Positions 26,482-35,762 of a DNA stretch of 64,000 nucleotides are shown in pieces. The notes beneath the pieces are model-generated. The model saw only the letters and a program-made list of their open reading frames with translations, did not search any database and had not been told where the DNA came from. Numbering within the stretch: position 1 is the first letter of the stretch; each line of letters starts with the position of its first letter. Position numbers and translations under genes: made by a program. Source of the stretch: Candidatus Sulfotelmatobacter sp. (GTDB lineage: Bacteria > Acidobacteriota > Terriglobia > Terriglobales > Acidobacteriaceae); NCBI GenBank assembly GCA_030041215.1, contig JASHOH010000136.1:62001-126000 (forward strand), in the 5' to 3' direction.

Positions 26482-26510
26482 AGTGTACCTTTCCCGGTGG
26501 TGCACAGCAA
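26482..26510 (-). promoter_or_regulatory. Sigma-70-type promoter of aroF
   Basis: On the minus strand TTGCTG (26510-26505) and TACACT (26487-26482) are separated by exactly 17 bases. The start codon follows 25 bases after the -10 box with an SD-like sequence between, so this promoter gives a leadered message, in contrast to several neighbours. Confidence 0.55.
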
Positions 26511-26586
26511 ATAGGGCAAAATGTCAAATTCCTGCGACGTTTTTGTGGGAAGGTAACTGAGGGGAACTCGCCGTTATACTTTTCTC

Positions 26587-27510
26587 ATGCCTCGTTCCAT
26601 GGCCCGCGAACAGGATATTCTCCGTCGCCGCGGGCCGAAACGCCCGCCCCACCTGACCTCCCGCCGCATCGGCATTCACACTTCCACCGCCGGAGGCGTG
26701 TTCAATGCCGCCGAGCGCGCCTACCGCTTAGGGTGCAACACATTGCAGATTTTTTCTTCCAGCCCGCGCCAGTGGGCACCATATGAACTCAGCGAGCTGC
26801 AATGTGCTGAGATGTCCCGACTGCGCGCTCTGTATGACCTGAAACCGCTGGTGATTCACACGAATTATCTTGTGAACCTGGCAAGTTCTACCGAACAGTT
26901 CTTGCAGAAATCGGTCGAGGCATTTCGTGGCGAGGTGGAGCGGGCCCTGGCACTCTGTGCCGAGTATCTGGTCCTGCATCCCGGATCCTATCGCGGCACA
27001 AACCGCGAGCGTGGACTGCTGCAAACTGCTGCCGCTATCGCTGCCGCAACCAAAGATCTCGACTTAGCCAAAGGCGGTTTGACCATCCTCATCGAGAACA
27101 CTGCCGGATCTGAATTTTCCTTAGGAGGCAGTTTCGAGCAAGTCGCCGAAGTGATCGACCACCTGCGTAGCATATTGCCGATCGCCGCCTGCATCGACAC
27201 CTGCCACACACATGTCGCTGGATATGACCTGGTCAGCGAGGAAGGGATTTATCATACATTGAAGCAACTCGATGCGACCATTGGCCTGAATAACGTTAAA
27301 GTCGTCCACTGCAACGATGCCAAGGCCGCTCGCGGATCGAAGCTCGACCGCCATCAGCACATCGGCAAAGGAATGATCGGCAAGCAGGCATTCCGCATTT
27401 TGCTGAATGATCTTCGTCTCGCCCATGCAGCATTCATTGCCGAAACACCGATTGATAAACCGGGAGATGACCGCAGAAATGTGCAGGCGCTGAAGAAACT
27501 CGTTCAGTAG
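26587..27510 (+). CDS. nfo: Endonuclease IV (AP endonuclease)
   Basis: Cleaves DNA 5' of abasic sites in base excision repair with three zinc ions. The TIM-barrel protein (307 residues, including about 27 extra basic residues at the N-terminus) shows I-G-I-H-T-S-T-A-G-G-V, the L-Q-I-F-S-S-S-P-R-Q-W segment, V-I-H-T-N-Y-L-V-N-L, V-L-H-P-G-S-Y, I-L-I-E-N-T-A-G, C-I-D-T-C-H-T-H-V-A-G-Y, H-C-N-D-A-K and D-R-H-Q-H-I-G-K-G: all the zinc-binding His, Asp and Glu motifs of the family. A TATACT box (26575-26580) ends six bases before the ATG, so the transcript is probably leaderless. Confidence 0.96.
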   Translation: MPRSMAREQDILRRRGPKRPPHLTSRRIGIHTSTAGGVFNAAERAYRLGCNTLQIFSSSPRQWAPYELSELQCAEMSRLRALYDLKPLVIHTNYLVNLASSTEQFLQKSVEAFRGEVERALALCAEYLVLHPGSYRGTNRERGLLQTAAAIAAATKDLDLAKGGLTILIENTAGSEFSLGGSFEQVAEVIDHLRSILPIAACIDTCHTHVAGYDLVSEEGIYHTLKQLDATIGLNNVKVVHCNDAKAARGSKLDRHQHIGKGMIGKQAFRILLNDLRLAHAAFIAETPIDKPGDDRRNVQALKKLVQ

Positions 27511-27551
27511 TATGCCGCGGAGAAGAACGACCTGTTGTATCTTAGTCGCGA

Positions 27552-28421
27552 ATGATCCGCATTCTGATTTGGATACTGAGTCAGCCCCTGTTATGGGCCG
27601 TTGCGGGGGTAATTGTCGGCCCGTATTTCTTCTTTAATGGCTTTCGTTGGCTTCAACGTCAACGGCTCATTGCCGACACTCCCCGCTCCAGCATTCGTTC
27701 CGCGGCACTCGGTATGGTTGAGCTGAGTGGCAAGGCAGTCGGCCCATATACCCTGGTGGCGCCCTTGAGCCAGACAGACTGTCTCTATTATCGAGTAGTG
27801 ATTGAATCCAATCCCCGCGGCGACCTGCATAGCAACATCAAGGAACTGAGCGCACCGTTCTTTCTCGATGACGGCACAGGCAAGGTTCTGATTTTTCCGC
27901 AGGGGGCGGAGCTGCACATGCCTCCGACCAGCGATAGGGCGGAATACGGAAAACTGGCCGCGACACTCGCGGGTTATTCGGCGGGCACGCCTGAGTTCGC
28001 CCAGGAATATGCTGTACGGCCCGGCGACAACATTTTTGTTATGGGCATGCTGCGGGAAAATCCCTGGTGCAAGAAAGATCCAATAAAAGAATGCACCGAA
28101 CTCTCGCGCATTGGCCCGGGGTTCGTAAGCGAAGCGGAAGCTGACTTGATTCGCCGCGAAGCCAACCCCTATTTGAGCTTCAAACTGCCGGCCGGTGCCA
28201 CAATCGACTCTGAGGACGTCTTCGACTTACACCCTGCGGTGATCATTATGAAAGATCGAAATCCGCTTTTCATCTCTGCTGGCAGTCAGCGGGAAGTCGT
28301 GGCCAAACTTAAATTCAAATCGCTTCTCTACATCTGGGGCGGGGCTGCGGCCGCGTTGTGGGGATTGTGGCAGATCATCCATTACGTGCAAATCTCAGAC
28401 CTTTTGCAGGGGAACTCGTAG
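27552..28421 (+). CDS. GIDE-domain membrane protein
   Basis: A 289-residue protein with one N-terminal membrane segment (residues 5-28) and one near the C-terminus (about 258-276). The region between matches the GIDE domain known from eukaryotic mitochondrial E3 ligase MUL1 and its bacterial relatives: T-P-R-S-S-I-R-S-A-A-L-G-M-V-E-L-S-G-K-A, then L-S-Q-T-D-C-L-Y-Y-R-V-V-I-E, and F-F-L-D-D-G-T-G-K-V-L-I. No RING domain is present. The cellular role of bacterial GIDE proteins is unknown. It lies 41 bases after nfo and 34 bases before leuS. TATCTT ends 8 bases before the ATG. Confidence 0.8.
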   Translation: MIRILIWILSQPLLWAVAGVIVGPYFFFNGFRWLQRQRLIADTPRSSIRSAALGMVELSGKAVGPYTLVAPLSQTDCLYYRVVIESNPRGDLHSNIKELSAPFFLDDGTGKVLIFPQGAELHMPPTSDRAEYGKLAATLAGYSAGTPEFAQEYAVRPGDNIFVMGMLRENPWCKKDPIKECTELSRIGPGFVSEAEADLIRREANPYLSFKLPAGATIDSEDVFDLHPAVIIMKDRNPLFISAGSQREVVAKLKFKSLLYIWGGAAAALWGLWQIIHYVQISDLLQGNS

Positions 28422-28455
28422 CTCCGTTGTAAAATCATAAGATTCGCCATACGTT

Positions 28456-31056
28456 ATGCCCTCGACCGACAAGTCGGAAGAAGCTGCCGTCACCCAGAGT
28501 GAACGGCACAGCAGCGGCCGCTCGCGCGACGACCGTTATGACGCCCAGCGCATCGAGGCGAAATGGTTCGAGCGCTGGCAAAACAATCCGCAACTTTATG
28601 CGGCCGAGCCACATTCGGCTAAGAAAAAATATTACGTGCTCGAAATGCTGCCTTACCCTTCGGGCGTGCTGCACATGGGCCACGTGCGCAACTATTCAAT
28701 CGGCGACGCCCTTGCCCGCTACATGTGGATGAACGGCTACAACGTGCTCCATCCCATGGGATGGGATTCTTTCGGCTTGCCCGCGGAAAATGCCGCGATC
28801 CAGAACAACACGCCGCCCCGCCAGTGGACGCTGGGCAACATCGCCAAGATGAAGGCGCAGATGAAGCGCCTTGGCTTCGCCTACGACTGGTCGCGCGAAG
28901 TGACCACCTGTTTGCCCGAATATTATCGCTGGAACCAATGGTTCTTTCTCAAGCTATACGAGAAAGGGTTGGCATATCGCAAGAAGAGCAAAGTCAACTG
29001 GTGCCCACAATGCGCCACGGTTCTGGCCAATGAACAAGTACTCGCCAACGGCTGCTGCTGGCGGCATGAGGATACGTCCGTCGAGCAGCGCGAGCTCGAG
29101 CAATGGTTCTTGCGCATCACGAGATACGCTGACGAATTGTTGCGCGATCTCGAAAAGCTCCCTGGCTGGCCCGAAAAAGTTGTCACCATGCAGCGCAACT
29201 GGATCGGCCGCAGCGAAGGTGCGCTGGTCGATTTCAAACTCGACTACACGCAGCCGCATCATGGCTTCGGCCCTGCGGGTGCAACGATCAAGGTTTTCAC
29301 AACGCGGATCGATACGATCTACGGCGCAACTTCGATTCAGCTTGCACCCGAGCACCCGATAGTGAACGATCTTGCGGCCGGCAACCCCGAGCTGCGCCGA
29401 AAGGTCGATCAGCTCATCGCCGAGCAGCGCAAGGCCAAAGAAAAAGGCGACATCGGCGAAATCGAAAAGCATGGCGTCCCCACCGGCCGTTACGCGACCA
29501 ATCCCTTCAATGGTGAGAAAATTCCCGTCTGGGTGGCGAACTACATCGTCATGGACTACGGCACCGGCGCCATCATGAGCGTGCCCGCGCACGACGACCG
29601 CGATTACGAGTTCGCGAAGAAATATAACCTTGAAATCCGCCTCGTAATTCTTCCCATCACCGAGGGTGAAGAAACCATGGCCGAGCCGGTGCTCCCCTTC
29701 ACCGCGCATGACGGAATGTTGATCAATTCAGGACCATTCAGCGGGCTCTCCTGCGAGGACGCCATCGAGAAGATGACCGAGCATGCTGAAAAAGGCGGCT
29801 TCGGCAACGCGACAGTGACTTATCGCTTAAAGGACTGGGGCATCTCGCGCCAACGCTACTGGGGTACGCCGATTCCCATGTTGTATTGCGAGAAAGACGG
29901 AATCGTCGCGGTTCCCGAAAAGGATTTGCCCGTCATTTTGCCCGAAAACGTCGAAATCACGCTTGCCGGTGGCTCACCACTCGCGCGCGTGCCCGAGTTC
30001 GCCAATGCAACCTGCCCGAAGTGCGGAGGGCCGGCGCGCCGCGAGACCGACACCATGGACACGTTCGTTGATTCGTCCTGGTATTTCTACCGCTACACCG
30101 ACGCGCACAATGATCGCGCACCTTTCGATTCGAAGATTGTGCAGTACTGGTTTCCGATTGATCAGTACATCGGCGGCGTCGAGCACGCCATCCTGCATTT
30201 GATTTATTCGCGCTTCTGGACCAAGTTTATGCGCGACATGGGGCTTGTCTCGAACGACGAACCGGTCGAGCGCCTGTTCACGCAAGGCATGGTGATCAAA
30301 GACGGCGCGAAAATGTCGAAGAGCCTTGGCAACATCGTCAGCCCCGACGAAATGGTGGTCCGCTACGGCGCCGACGCCGCGCGGCTATACAGCTTATTCG
30401 CCGCTCCGCCCGATCGCGATCTCGACTGGCAGGATTCGGGGATCGAAGGCATTCAGAGATTCTTGGGGCGCGTGTATCGATTTGTTTTCCGCAACGCGGC
30501 CGCCGCACATGTAGGGACGGCCACCCCCGTCCGTGCGGTCGAGCAAAGCTCGGCAGCGCGCGCCATTCAGCGCAAGCTTCATCAGACGATCAAGCGCGTG
30601 ACCGATGATTTCCAAGGCCGCTGGCATTTCAACACCTGCATCTCGGCCATCATGGAACTAGTGAACGTTCTCTATGCGTCAGAGGATGCGATCGCTCAAG
30701 GCGCGGTTCCGAAGGCACTGCTTGTCGAGGTGCAGCGCGATCTCGTGGTATTGCTGGCGCCTTTCGCCCCCTATCTCGCGCATGAACTTTGGGAGATGCT
30801 CGGCCAAAAAGAAAGCTTGCTGAAAGCCCCGTGGCCGAAGTTCGACCCCGAGCTCGCCAAAGAGGAAGAACTCGAAATTCCCGTGCAAATCAATGGCAAG
30901 CTGCGCAGCAAGATCGTTGTGCCCGCGGATGCCACAGAGGAGTTGGTCATTGAGCGTGCCTTGGCCGACGAAAAATTACGTGCCGCAACTGCGGGCAAGC
31001 AGATCGCGAAGAAAATCTACGTTCCCAGCAAACTGCTGAATCTTGTCGTCAAGTAA
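28456..31056 (+). CDS. leuS: Leucyl-tRNA synthetase
   Basis: Charges tRNA-Leu and edits mischarged products. The 866-residue protein shows the HIGH motif as H-M-G-H in [15 protein letters not shown], the CP1 editing domain (about 250-440, with T-x-x-x-x-D-T-I-Y-G-A-T and [12 protein letters not shown]-x-R-D), the zinc-binding C-P-K-C-G, K-M-S-K-S, and a C-terminal domain ending [13 protein letters not shown]. At residues 685-700, between catalytic core and anticodon-binding domain, [15 protein letters not shown] is encoded by a family B repeat. A serine/arginine-rich N-terminal 25 residues precede the usual start. Confidence 0.97.
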   Translation: MPSTDKSEEAAVTQSERHSSGRSRDDRYDAQRIEAKWFERWQNNPQLYAAEPHSAKKKYYVLEMLPYPSGVLHMGHVRNYSIGDALARYMWMNGYNVLHPMGWDSFGLPAENAAIQNNTPPRQWTLGNIAKMKAQMKRLGFAYDWSREVTTCLPEYYRWNQWFFLKLYEKGLAYRKKSKVNWCPQCATVLANEQVLANGCCWRHEDTSVEQRELEQWFLRITRYADELLRDLEKLPGWPEKVVTMQRNWIGRSEGALVDFKLDYTQPHHGFGPAGATIKVFTTRIDTIYGATSIQLAPEHPIVNDLAAGNPELRRKVDQLIAEQRKAKEKGDIGEIEKHGVPTGRYATNPFNGEKIPVWVANYIVMDYGTGAIMSVPAHDDRDYEFAKKYNLEIRLVILPITEGEETMAEPVLPFTAHDGMLINSGPFSGLSCEDAIEKMTEHAEKGGFGNATVTYRLKDWGISRQRYWGTPIPMLYCEKDGIVAVPEKDLPVILPENVEITLAGGSPLARVPEFANATCPKCGGPARRETDTMDTFVDSSWYFYRYTDAHNDRAPFDSKIVQYWFPIDQYIGGVEHAILHLIYSRFWTKFMRDMGLVSNDEPVERLFTQGMVIKDGAKMSKSLGNIVSPDEMVVRYGADAARLYSLFAAPPDRDLDWQDSGIEGIQRFLGRVYRFVFRNAAAAHVGTATPVRAVEQSSAARAIQRKLHQTIKRVTDDFQGRWHFNTCISAIMELVNVLYASEDAIAQGAVPKALLVEVQRDLVVLLAPFAPYLAHELWEMLGQKESLLKAPWPKFDPELAKEEELEIPVQINGKLRSKIVVPADATEELVIERALADEKLRAATAGKQIAKKIYVPSKLLNLVVK
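30510..30555. repeat. Family B repeat in frame inside leuS
   Basis: TGTAGGGACGGCCACCCCCG, then TCCGTGCGGTC and GAGCAAAGCTCGGCA match the order of blocks in the intergenic copies at 15551-15597 and 21001-21068. The reading frame of leuS passes through it without a stop, coding about 15 residues in a surface linker. Confidence 0.6.
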
Positions 31057-31070
31057 ATTTTATCGCCGGG

Positions 31071-31182
31071 TGTCATTCCGAAGCCCCGCGCTTTCACCAG
31101 CGGGGCGAGGAATCTCCCGGCAAACGACCGTCGTACAAGGAGTTCCTTCGCTTCGGCTGAAAAGCGGCTCCGCTCAGGATGA
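31071..31182. repeat. TGTCATTCCGA...CAGGATGACG repeat (family A)
   Basis: This 112-base element in the leuS-guaA gap starts TGTCATTCCGAAG and ends CTCCGCTCAGGATGACG. It contains CCCCGC...GCGGGG and CGGCTGAAAAGCGGC hairpins. A close relative stretches over 46066-46232. Confidence 0.7.
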
Positions 31183-31248
31183 CGCGCCATGTAGATCACG
31201 AATTCGACCCGAGCTGGTGGCGCACTTGCTTTACACCAAGCCATCGAT

Positions 31249-32841
31249 TTGAGACACTCTTCCGTGGAACCCCAATCCCGGCACGAGCAATCCATCGTCA
31301 TCCTTGATTTCGGCGCGCAGTATACACAGCTCATCGCGCGCCGCATCCGCGAACAGAATGTTTTTTCTGTAGTGCTTCCCTGCACCGCCTCTCTCGATGA
31401 AGTCAAGCGCAATGCTCCGGTCGGCATCGTGCTTTCCGGAGCGCCCTGGTCCGTCTACGACAAGGATGCGCCGCCGGCTGACAAGCGTGTTTTCGATCTA
31501 GGTGTGCCCGTGCTTGGAATCTGTTACGGCCTGCAATTCATGGTGCACACCCTCGGCGGGAAAGTGCGGCCTGCGGACAAACGCGAATATGGACACGCGG
31601 AAATCGACGTCATCGCCGACTCCGCGCTGTTTCATGGATTAGCGAAACGCCAGCCGGTTTGGATGTCGCACGGCGATGAAGCGCTTGAGTTGCCGCGCGG
31701 CTTTGAGTTGACCGCCAAAACGACAACCGCTGTCGCAGCAATCCAGAATGTCCCGAGAAAGTGGTTCGCCGTCCAGTTCCATCCTGAAGTTCACCACACT
31801 CGTTACGGTACCGAGATCCTGCGCAATTTTATCTTCCGCATCTGCGGAGCCAAACCAACCTGGACCCCCCAGCATTTCATCGATTCCACGGTGGAAGAGA
31901 TCAGGCGCGAGGTAGGCAAGGGACGCGCCATCTGCGCGCTCTCCGGCGGAGTCGATTCATCGGTCGCAGCGGTCTTGGTTGACCGCGCCTTGCGCGATAA
32001 CGGCGGAAAAGCGCGCCTGACCTGCATTTTCGTCAACAACGGCGTGCTGCGAAAGAATGAGTTTGAGAAAGTGCAGAAAACTCTGCGCGACAAGCTGGGC
32101 CTGCATCTCGATGCAGTCGACGCAACCGATCGCTTTCTAGGCAAGCTGAAGGGCGTCATCGATCCCGAGAAGAAGCGCAAAATTATTGGCAACGAATTCA
32201 TCAGAGTTTTCGAGCACGAAGCTCATCGCATCGAGAAGGCCGAAGGCAAAGTGAAGTGGCTGGTGCAGGGGACGCTTTATCCAGATGTGATCGAATCACG
32301 TTCCGTGCGCGGGCCATCGCAGGTCATCAAATCACATCACAATGTCGGCGGCCTGCCTGAGAAAATGAAGCTTAAGCTGATTGAGCCGCTGAAAGATCTG
32401 TTCAAGGACGAAGTCCGCAAGCTCGGCCGCGATCTGGGCGTCCCGGAAGAGATTTTGCAGCGTCAACCGTTCCCCGGCCCTGGCCTCGCCGTAAGGGTCC
32501 TGGGCGAGGTCACGCCAGAACGACTGGCGCTGCTGCGCGAATGCGATGACATTGTCGTTAGCGAAATCAAGAACGCTGGGTTATACACAAAAATCTGGCA
32601 ATCGTTCGCGGTCCTGCTTCCAGTAATGTCAGTCGGCGTGATGGGCGACATGCGAACCTATGCCTACACTTGTGCCATTCGTGCCGTCAGCTCGGAAGAT
32701 GGCATGACAGCCGACTGGGTTGCTCTTCCGCACGACGTGCTGAAAAGAATCTCCACGCGCATTGTGAATGAAGTGAAGGGCGTCAATCGCGTGGTATACG
32801 ACGTTACATCGAAGCCGCCAGGCACAATTGAGTGGGAGTAA
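31249..32841 (+). CDS. guaA: GMP synthase (glutamine-hydrolysing)
   Basis: Converts XMP to GMP using glutamine ammonia and ATP. The 530-residue protein has a class I glutamine amidotransferase domain with nucleophile Cys in V-L-G-I-C-Y-G-L-Q-F and the His/Glu pair in Q-F-H-P-E-V. An ATP pyrophosphatase domain (A-L-S-G-G-V-D-S-S-V-A-A P-loop) and the C-terminal dimerisation domain ending K-P-P-G-T-I-E-W-E follow. The start is uncertain: TTG at 31249 and GTG at 31264 are both possible; the family domain begins at Ser/Ile about 17 residues in. No ribosome-binding site is clear. Confidence 0.97.
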   Translation: MRHSSVEPQSRHEQSIVILDFGAQYTQLIARRIREQNVFSVVLPCTASLDEVKRNAPVGIVLSGAPWSVYDKDAPPADKRVFDLGVPVLGICYGLQFMVHTLGGKVRPADKREYGHAEIDVIADSALFHGLAKRQPVWMSHGDEALELPRGFELTAKTTTAVAAIQNVPRKWFAVQFHPEVHHTRYGTEILRNFIFRICGAKPTWTPQHFIDSTVEEIRREVGKGRAICALSGGVDSSVAAVLVDRALRDNGGKARLTCIFVNNGVLRKNEFEKVQKTLRDKLGLHLDAVDATDRFLGKLKGVIDPEKKRKIIGNEFIRVFEHEAHRIEKAEGKVKWLVQGTLYPDVIESRSVRGPSQVIKSHHNVGGLPEKMKLKLIEPLKDLFKDEVRKLGRDLGVPEEILQRQPFPGPGLAVRVLGEVTPERLALLRECDDIVVSEIKNAGLYTKIWQSFAVLLPVMSVGVMGDMRTYAYTCAIRAVSSEDGMTADWVALPHDVLKRISTRIVNEVKGVNRVVYDVTSKPPGTIEWE

Positions 32842-33001
32842 AAGGACCTCAAGTGCTCAACATTTGAGCATACGAAAAGAGTGATCATGTCCACTTGAAA
32901 TTTGGAAACCTTTGGATCACTCGAAACTCGCACACCTAAGAACTCCGAACCTTATGAAACCCTAAAATTTCAAAGCGTCCCTTCTGCTATCCTTCTCCGT
33001 T

Positions 33002-34489
33002 ATGTCTACGCTGGTCGAATGCGTACCGAATTTCTCAGAGGGCCGAGACAAAGCCAAAGTCGATGCCATTGTCGCTGCCATGAAAATGGATGGGGTCTAC
33101 CTGCTCGATCGTGAAATGGACGCCGACCACAACCGCTGTGTCATCACCCTGGTTGGCGAGCGCGAAGCCATTCAGGAGGCCGCAATTCGCGGCGTAGGTA
33201 AGGCCGCCGAGTTGATCGATCTGAACGTGCATCAGGGAGCTCATCCGCGAATGGGCGCGGCGGATGTGGTTCCGTTCATCCCCATTGACGGCGTAACCAT
33301 TGAAGATTGCGTCGCCATGGCGCGGCACGTCGGTGAAGAGATTTGGAAGCGCTATCAGATTCCGGTGTACTTGTACGAAGCCGCTGCGACTATATCGGAA
33401 CGGCAGAATCTGGAGAACATCCGCCGCGGGCAGTTCGAAGGCATTCGTGCCGAAATTGCCACCAACCCGGCACGCAAGCCAGACTTCGGCGAGCCGCGCG
33501 TGCATCCCACCGCCGGTGCGACGGTCGTCGGAGCCCGCAAGTTTCTCATCGCCTACAACGTCTTTCTGAACACTCCGGACGTCGAGATCGCGAAAAAAGT
33601 GGCCAAGGCCGTGCGTTTTTCCAACGGCGGCCTGCGGTTCGTAAAAGGGGCCGGATTCCTTGTACGTGGACTGGCACAGGTTTCGATGAACCTCACCGAC
33701 TTTGAGCAGACTCCCATCCATCGCGTCTTTGAAACGGTCAAGCGCGAGGCGGCGCGCTACGGCGTGATGCCAGTCTCCAGCGAAATCGTCGGACTCATTC
33801 CGAAGAAAGCTCTGGAGCAGGCCGCAGAATGGTTTCTGCAAATCGAGAATTTCGATTCATCGCTGATTCTGGAAAATCGTCTCGCCGCAGTGATGAGCGG
33901 GAAAATCGCTGCAGGCGGATTAAGGTCGGGAGTCGAGCCATTTATCGAGCAATTGGCTGCGCCTACCGCAACCCCCGGAGGCGGCAGCGCGAGCGCAGCC
34001 GCCTCGGCTATGGCTGCCGGGCTGGCTACAATGGTAGCCTCAATGTCGCGGGGCAAAAAAGCCTACGTGCAGTATGAAGCCCAACTGAGCGCCGCCATCG
34101 CACAGCTCTCGCGTTTGCGTGAAGAGCTCAAAGCCGCCGTCGATGCCGACGCTGCGGCTTACGATTCGGTTATGAAGGCCTACAAGCAGGCGAAAAGCGA
34201 ACCCGCCAACGCTGACACCGTAATCGATAATGCCCTGAAGGTTGCCACCGGAGTTCCTCTCGATGTCGCTGAGAAGGCCTATCAAGTCTCGCAGATTACG
34301 CAAAGTCTGTTTGCCATTACCAATCCCAACATGAAATCTGACTTGACCACAGCTCAGGCCCTTGCCAGCGCCGCAATTACGGGGGCGCTGGCCAATGTGG
34401 AGATCAATCTTGCTTCGCTAAAAGATCAGGCCTTCGTGGCAGACGTACGCAAGAGAGTGGACAAGATCAAATCTGCGGGAGTGAGGTAA
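33002..34489 (+). CDS. ftcD: Glutamate formimidoyltransferase/formimidoyltetrahydrofolate cyclodeaminase fusion
   Basis: The N-terminal part (about residues 1-300) is a formiminotransferase: L-V-E-C-V-P-N-F-S-E-G-R-D, D-x-D-H-N-R, H-Q-G-A-H-P-R-M-G-A-A-D-V-V-P-F-I-P. The C-terminal part (about 310-490) is a cyclodeaminase: A-A-P-T-A-T-P-G-G-G-S-A-S-A-A-A-S-A-M-A-A-G-L-A and a bundle of helices ending R-V-D-K-I-K. Together they move the formimino group from formiminoglutamate of histidine breakdown to tetrahydrofolate and release ammonia. The two activities are separate genes in many bacteria. No hut genes are nearby. TATCCT ends 8 bases before the ATG. Confidence 0.95.
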   Translation: MSTLVECVPNFSEGRDKAKVDAIVAAMKMDGVYLLDREMDADHNRCVITLVGEREAIQEAAIRGVGKAAELIDLNVHQGAHPRMGAADVVPFIPIDGVTIEDCVAMARHVGEEIWKRYQIPVYLYEAAATISERQNLENIRRGQFEGIRAEIATNPARKPDFGEPRVHPTAGATVVGARKFLIAYNVFLNTPDVEIAKKVAKAVRFSNGGLRFVKGAGFLVRGLAQVSMNLTDFEQTPIHRVFETVKREAARYGVMPVSSEIVGLIPKKALEQAAEWFLQIENFDSSLILENRLAAVMSGKIAAGGLRSGVEPFIEQLAAPTATPGGGSASAAASAMAAGLATMVASMSRGKKAYVQYEAQLSAAIAQLSRLREELKAAVDADAAAYDSVMKAYKQAKSEPANADTVIDNALKVATGVPLDVAEKAYQVSQITQSLFAITNPNMKSDLTTAQALASAAITGALANVEINLASLKDQAFVADVRKRVDKIKSAGVR

Positions 34490-34708
34490 ATCCCTCCAGA
34501 AGTCTCTCTGCACCCGGCAATGATTGATTGCACAGGTTCAGTTGCGGTTTCAAGCAACTACGTTCTAGCACTTTCGGATGGGCACAACGCGGGGCAGTTG
34601 GCTTAGAATATGTTCAAGGAATCACGGAAAGCCATATTTCAGCATCTAACTATGCAAGATACGGGGACATTTCCGTTCATGTATAAGACTTTGGTAGCGA
34701 GGAATGTT

Positions 34709-35671
34709 ATGAGGACAGAGGCCGTCATGCGAAACCTGAAGCTTTGCCTGAGCGCTATTACCATCTGCTCCATTTTGACTGGGCTGGCAAGCGCCATGCC
34801 GCTGAACTCGTCGGCGCGTGCCGTGATCCCAACCGATTTGCAGCAGTTAATCTCCGCCGATTACCGCGAGTTGAAAAATTCGCCCACCGCGATGCAGCTT
34901 AAGCAGCAGTTGCTGCCCGATAATCTCAAACAGTTCGAAGAAGCGCTGAAAGGCGTCGGCATCGACCCCGATAAAGATATCGACACGCTCACCTTCGCCG
35001 CGTTCCGCACCGAAAAGGAAGGTATGAAGCAGGTCGGCGTCGCCTCCGGGCCCTTCGCCATGAAGGCGGTCATCAAGAAGCTGACGCTGGCCAAGATCAA
35101 ACCCACGAAGTACCGAATGGCCAACATCTATCCCATGGATGGCGGCATGATGATGGTGTTCCTGGATGACAGCACGCTGCTCTTCGGCGAGATTTCCGCC
35201 GTGAAGCTGGCGCTCGACACGCGCGATGGCCTGACCCTGAACGTGGACGCAAATTCAACCATGGCCGACATGATGGCGAGCGTCGATTCCTCGCCTGTGT
35301 GGAGCATTCTGGACCAGCAGGGCACGCAGGCGGTCATGCGCTCAGCCCTAGGCGACGCGGCGAAAGTCGCCGATTATGACACGATCAAGAAGCGCCTGCT
35401 CGGTTCGCGCTATACCATGAATTTCAACAGCGGCGTGAACTTCGATCTGACCGTGGTCACGTCAGATTCGGTCAGCGCGGCCACGCTTTCTTCGCTGGTT
35501 AAGGCCGGCTTGCTTTATAAGAAGATGAGCGCCAGCGCCGCTGAAAAAGTAGCAATGGACAATACCAGCGTAGATTCCGACGGCTCGAATGTGAGCTTCC
35601 ACTTCAAATCGAGCGATCAGCAGTTTCAGGCGCTGATGCACTCGCAGTTGTTCCAGGCAGTTTCCCACTAA
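34709..35671 (+). CDS. Secreted protein of unknown function
   Basis: I do not recognise the family. The ATG at 34709 was chosen because a GCGAGGA ribosome-binding site precedes it by 5 bases; Met at 34727 is the alternative. This gives 320 residues. Residues 7-30 are a signal peptide (L-K-L-C-L-S-A-I-T-I-C-S-I-L-T-G-L-A-S-A). The mature protein is a soluble alpha/beta protein with internally similar segments (E-A-L-K-G-V-G-I-D-P-D-K-D-I-D-T-L-T-F-A-A-F) resembling substrate-free, chaperone-like or DUF3352-type envelope proteins, but the match is weak. An inverted repeat separates it from convergent glmU. Confidence 0.7.
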   Translation: MRTEAVMRNLKLCLSAITICSILTGLASAMPLNSSARAVIPTDLQQLISADYRELKNSPTAMQLKQQLLPDNLKQFEEALKGVGIDPDKDIDTLTFAAFRTEKEGMKQVGVASGPFAMKAVIKKLTLAKIKPTKYRMANIYPMDGGMMMVFLDDSTLLFGEISAVKLALDTRDGLTLNVDANSTMADMMASVDSSPVWSILDQQGTQAVMRSALGDAAKVADYDTIKKRLLGSRYTMNFNSGVNFDLTVVTSDSVSAATLSSLVKAGLLYKKMSASAAEKVAMDNTSVDSDGSNVSFHFKSSDQQFQALMHSQLFQAVSH

Positions 35672-35680
35672 GAGAAAATC

Positions 35681-35756
35681 TCACCACGGAGGCACTGAGA
35701 CACGGAGAAGAACGAATTCGAAAGTCTTCCTCCGTGACTTTGTGTCTCTGCGGTGA
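35681..35756. repeat. Inverted CACCACGGAG/CTGCGGTGA repeat (family E)
   Basis: The left arm 35681-35710 (TCACCACGGAGGCACTGAGA...) pairs with the right arm 35726-35756 (CTTCCTCCGTGACTTTGTGT...) over about 30 positions with a few mismatches, several of them G-U in RNA. It lies between two converging genes and may serve as a two-way transcription stop, though neither strand has a T-run. Confidence 0.75.
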
Positions 35757-35762
35757 ATTCAC

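Noticed and set aside
25983-26786. 267-codon open frame opposite aroF and running into nfo
   Set aside because: Both underlying genes are well-supported enzymes; this frame has no motifs.
33035-33841. 268-codon open frame opposite the formiminotransferase
   Set aside because: The plus-strand protein shows the full family motifs; the minus frame is a shadow.
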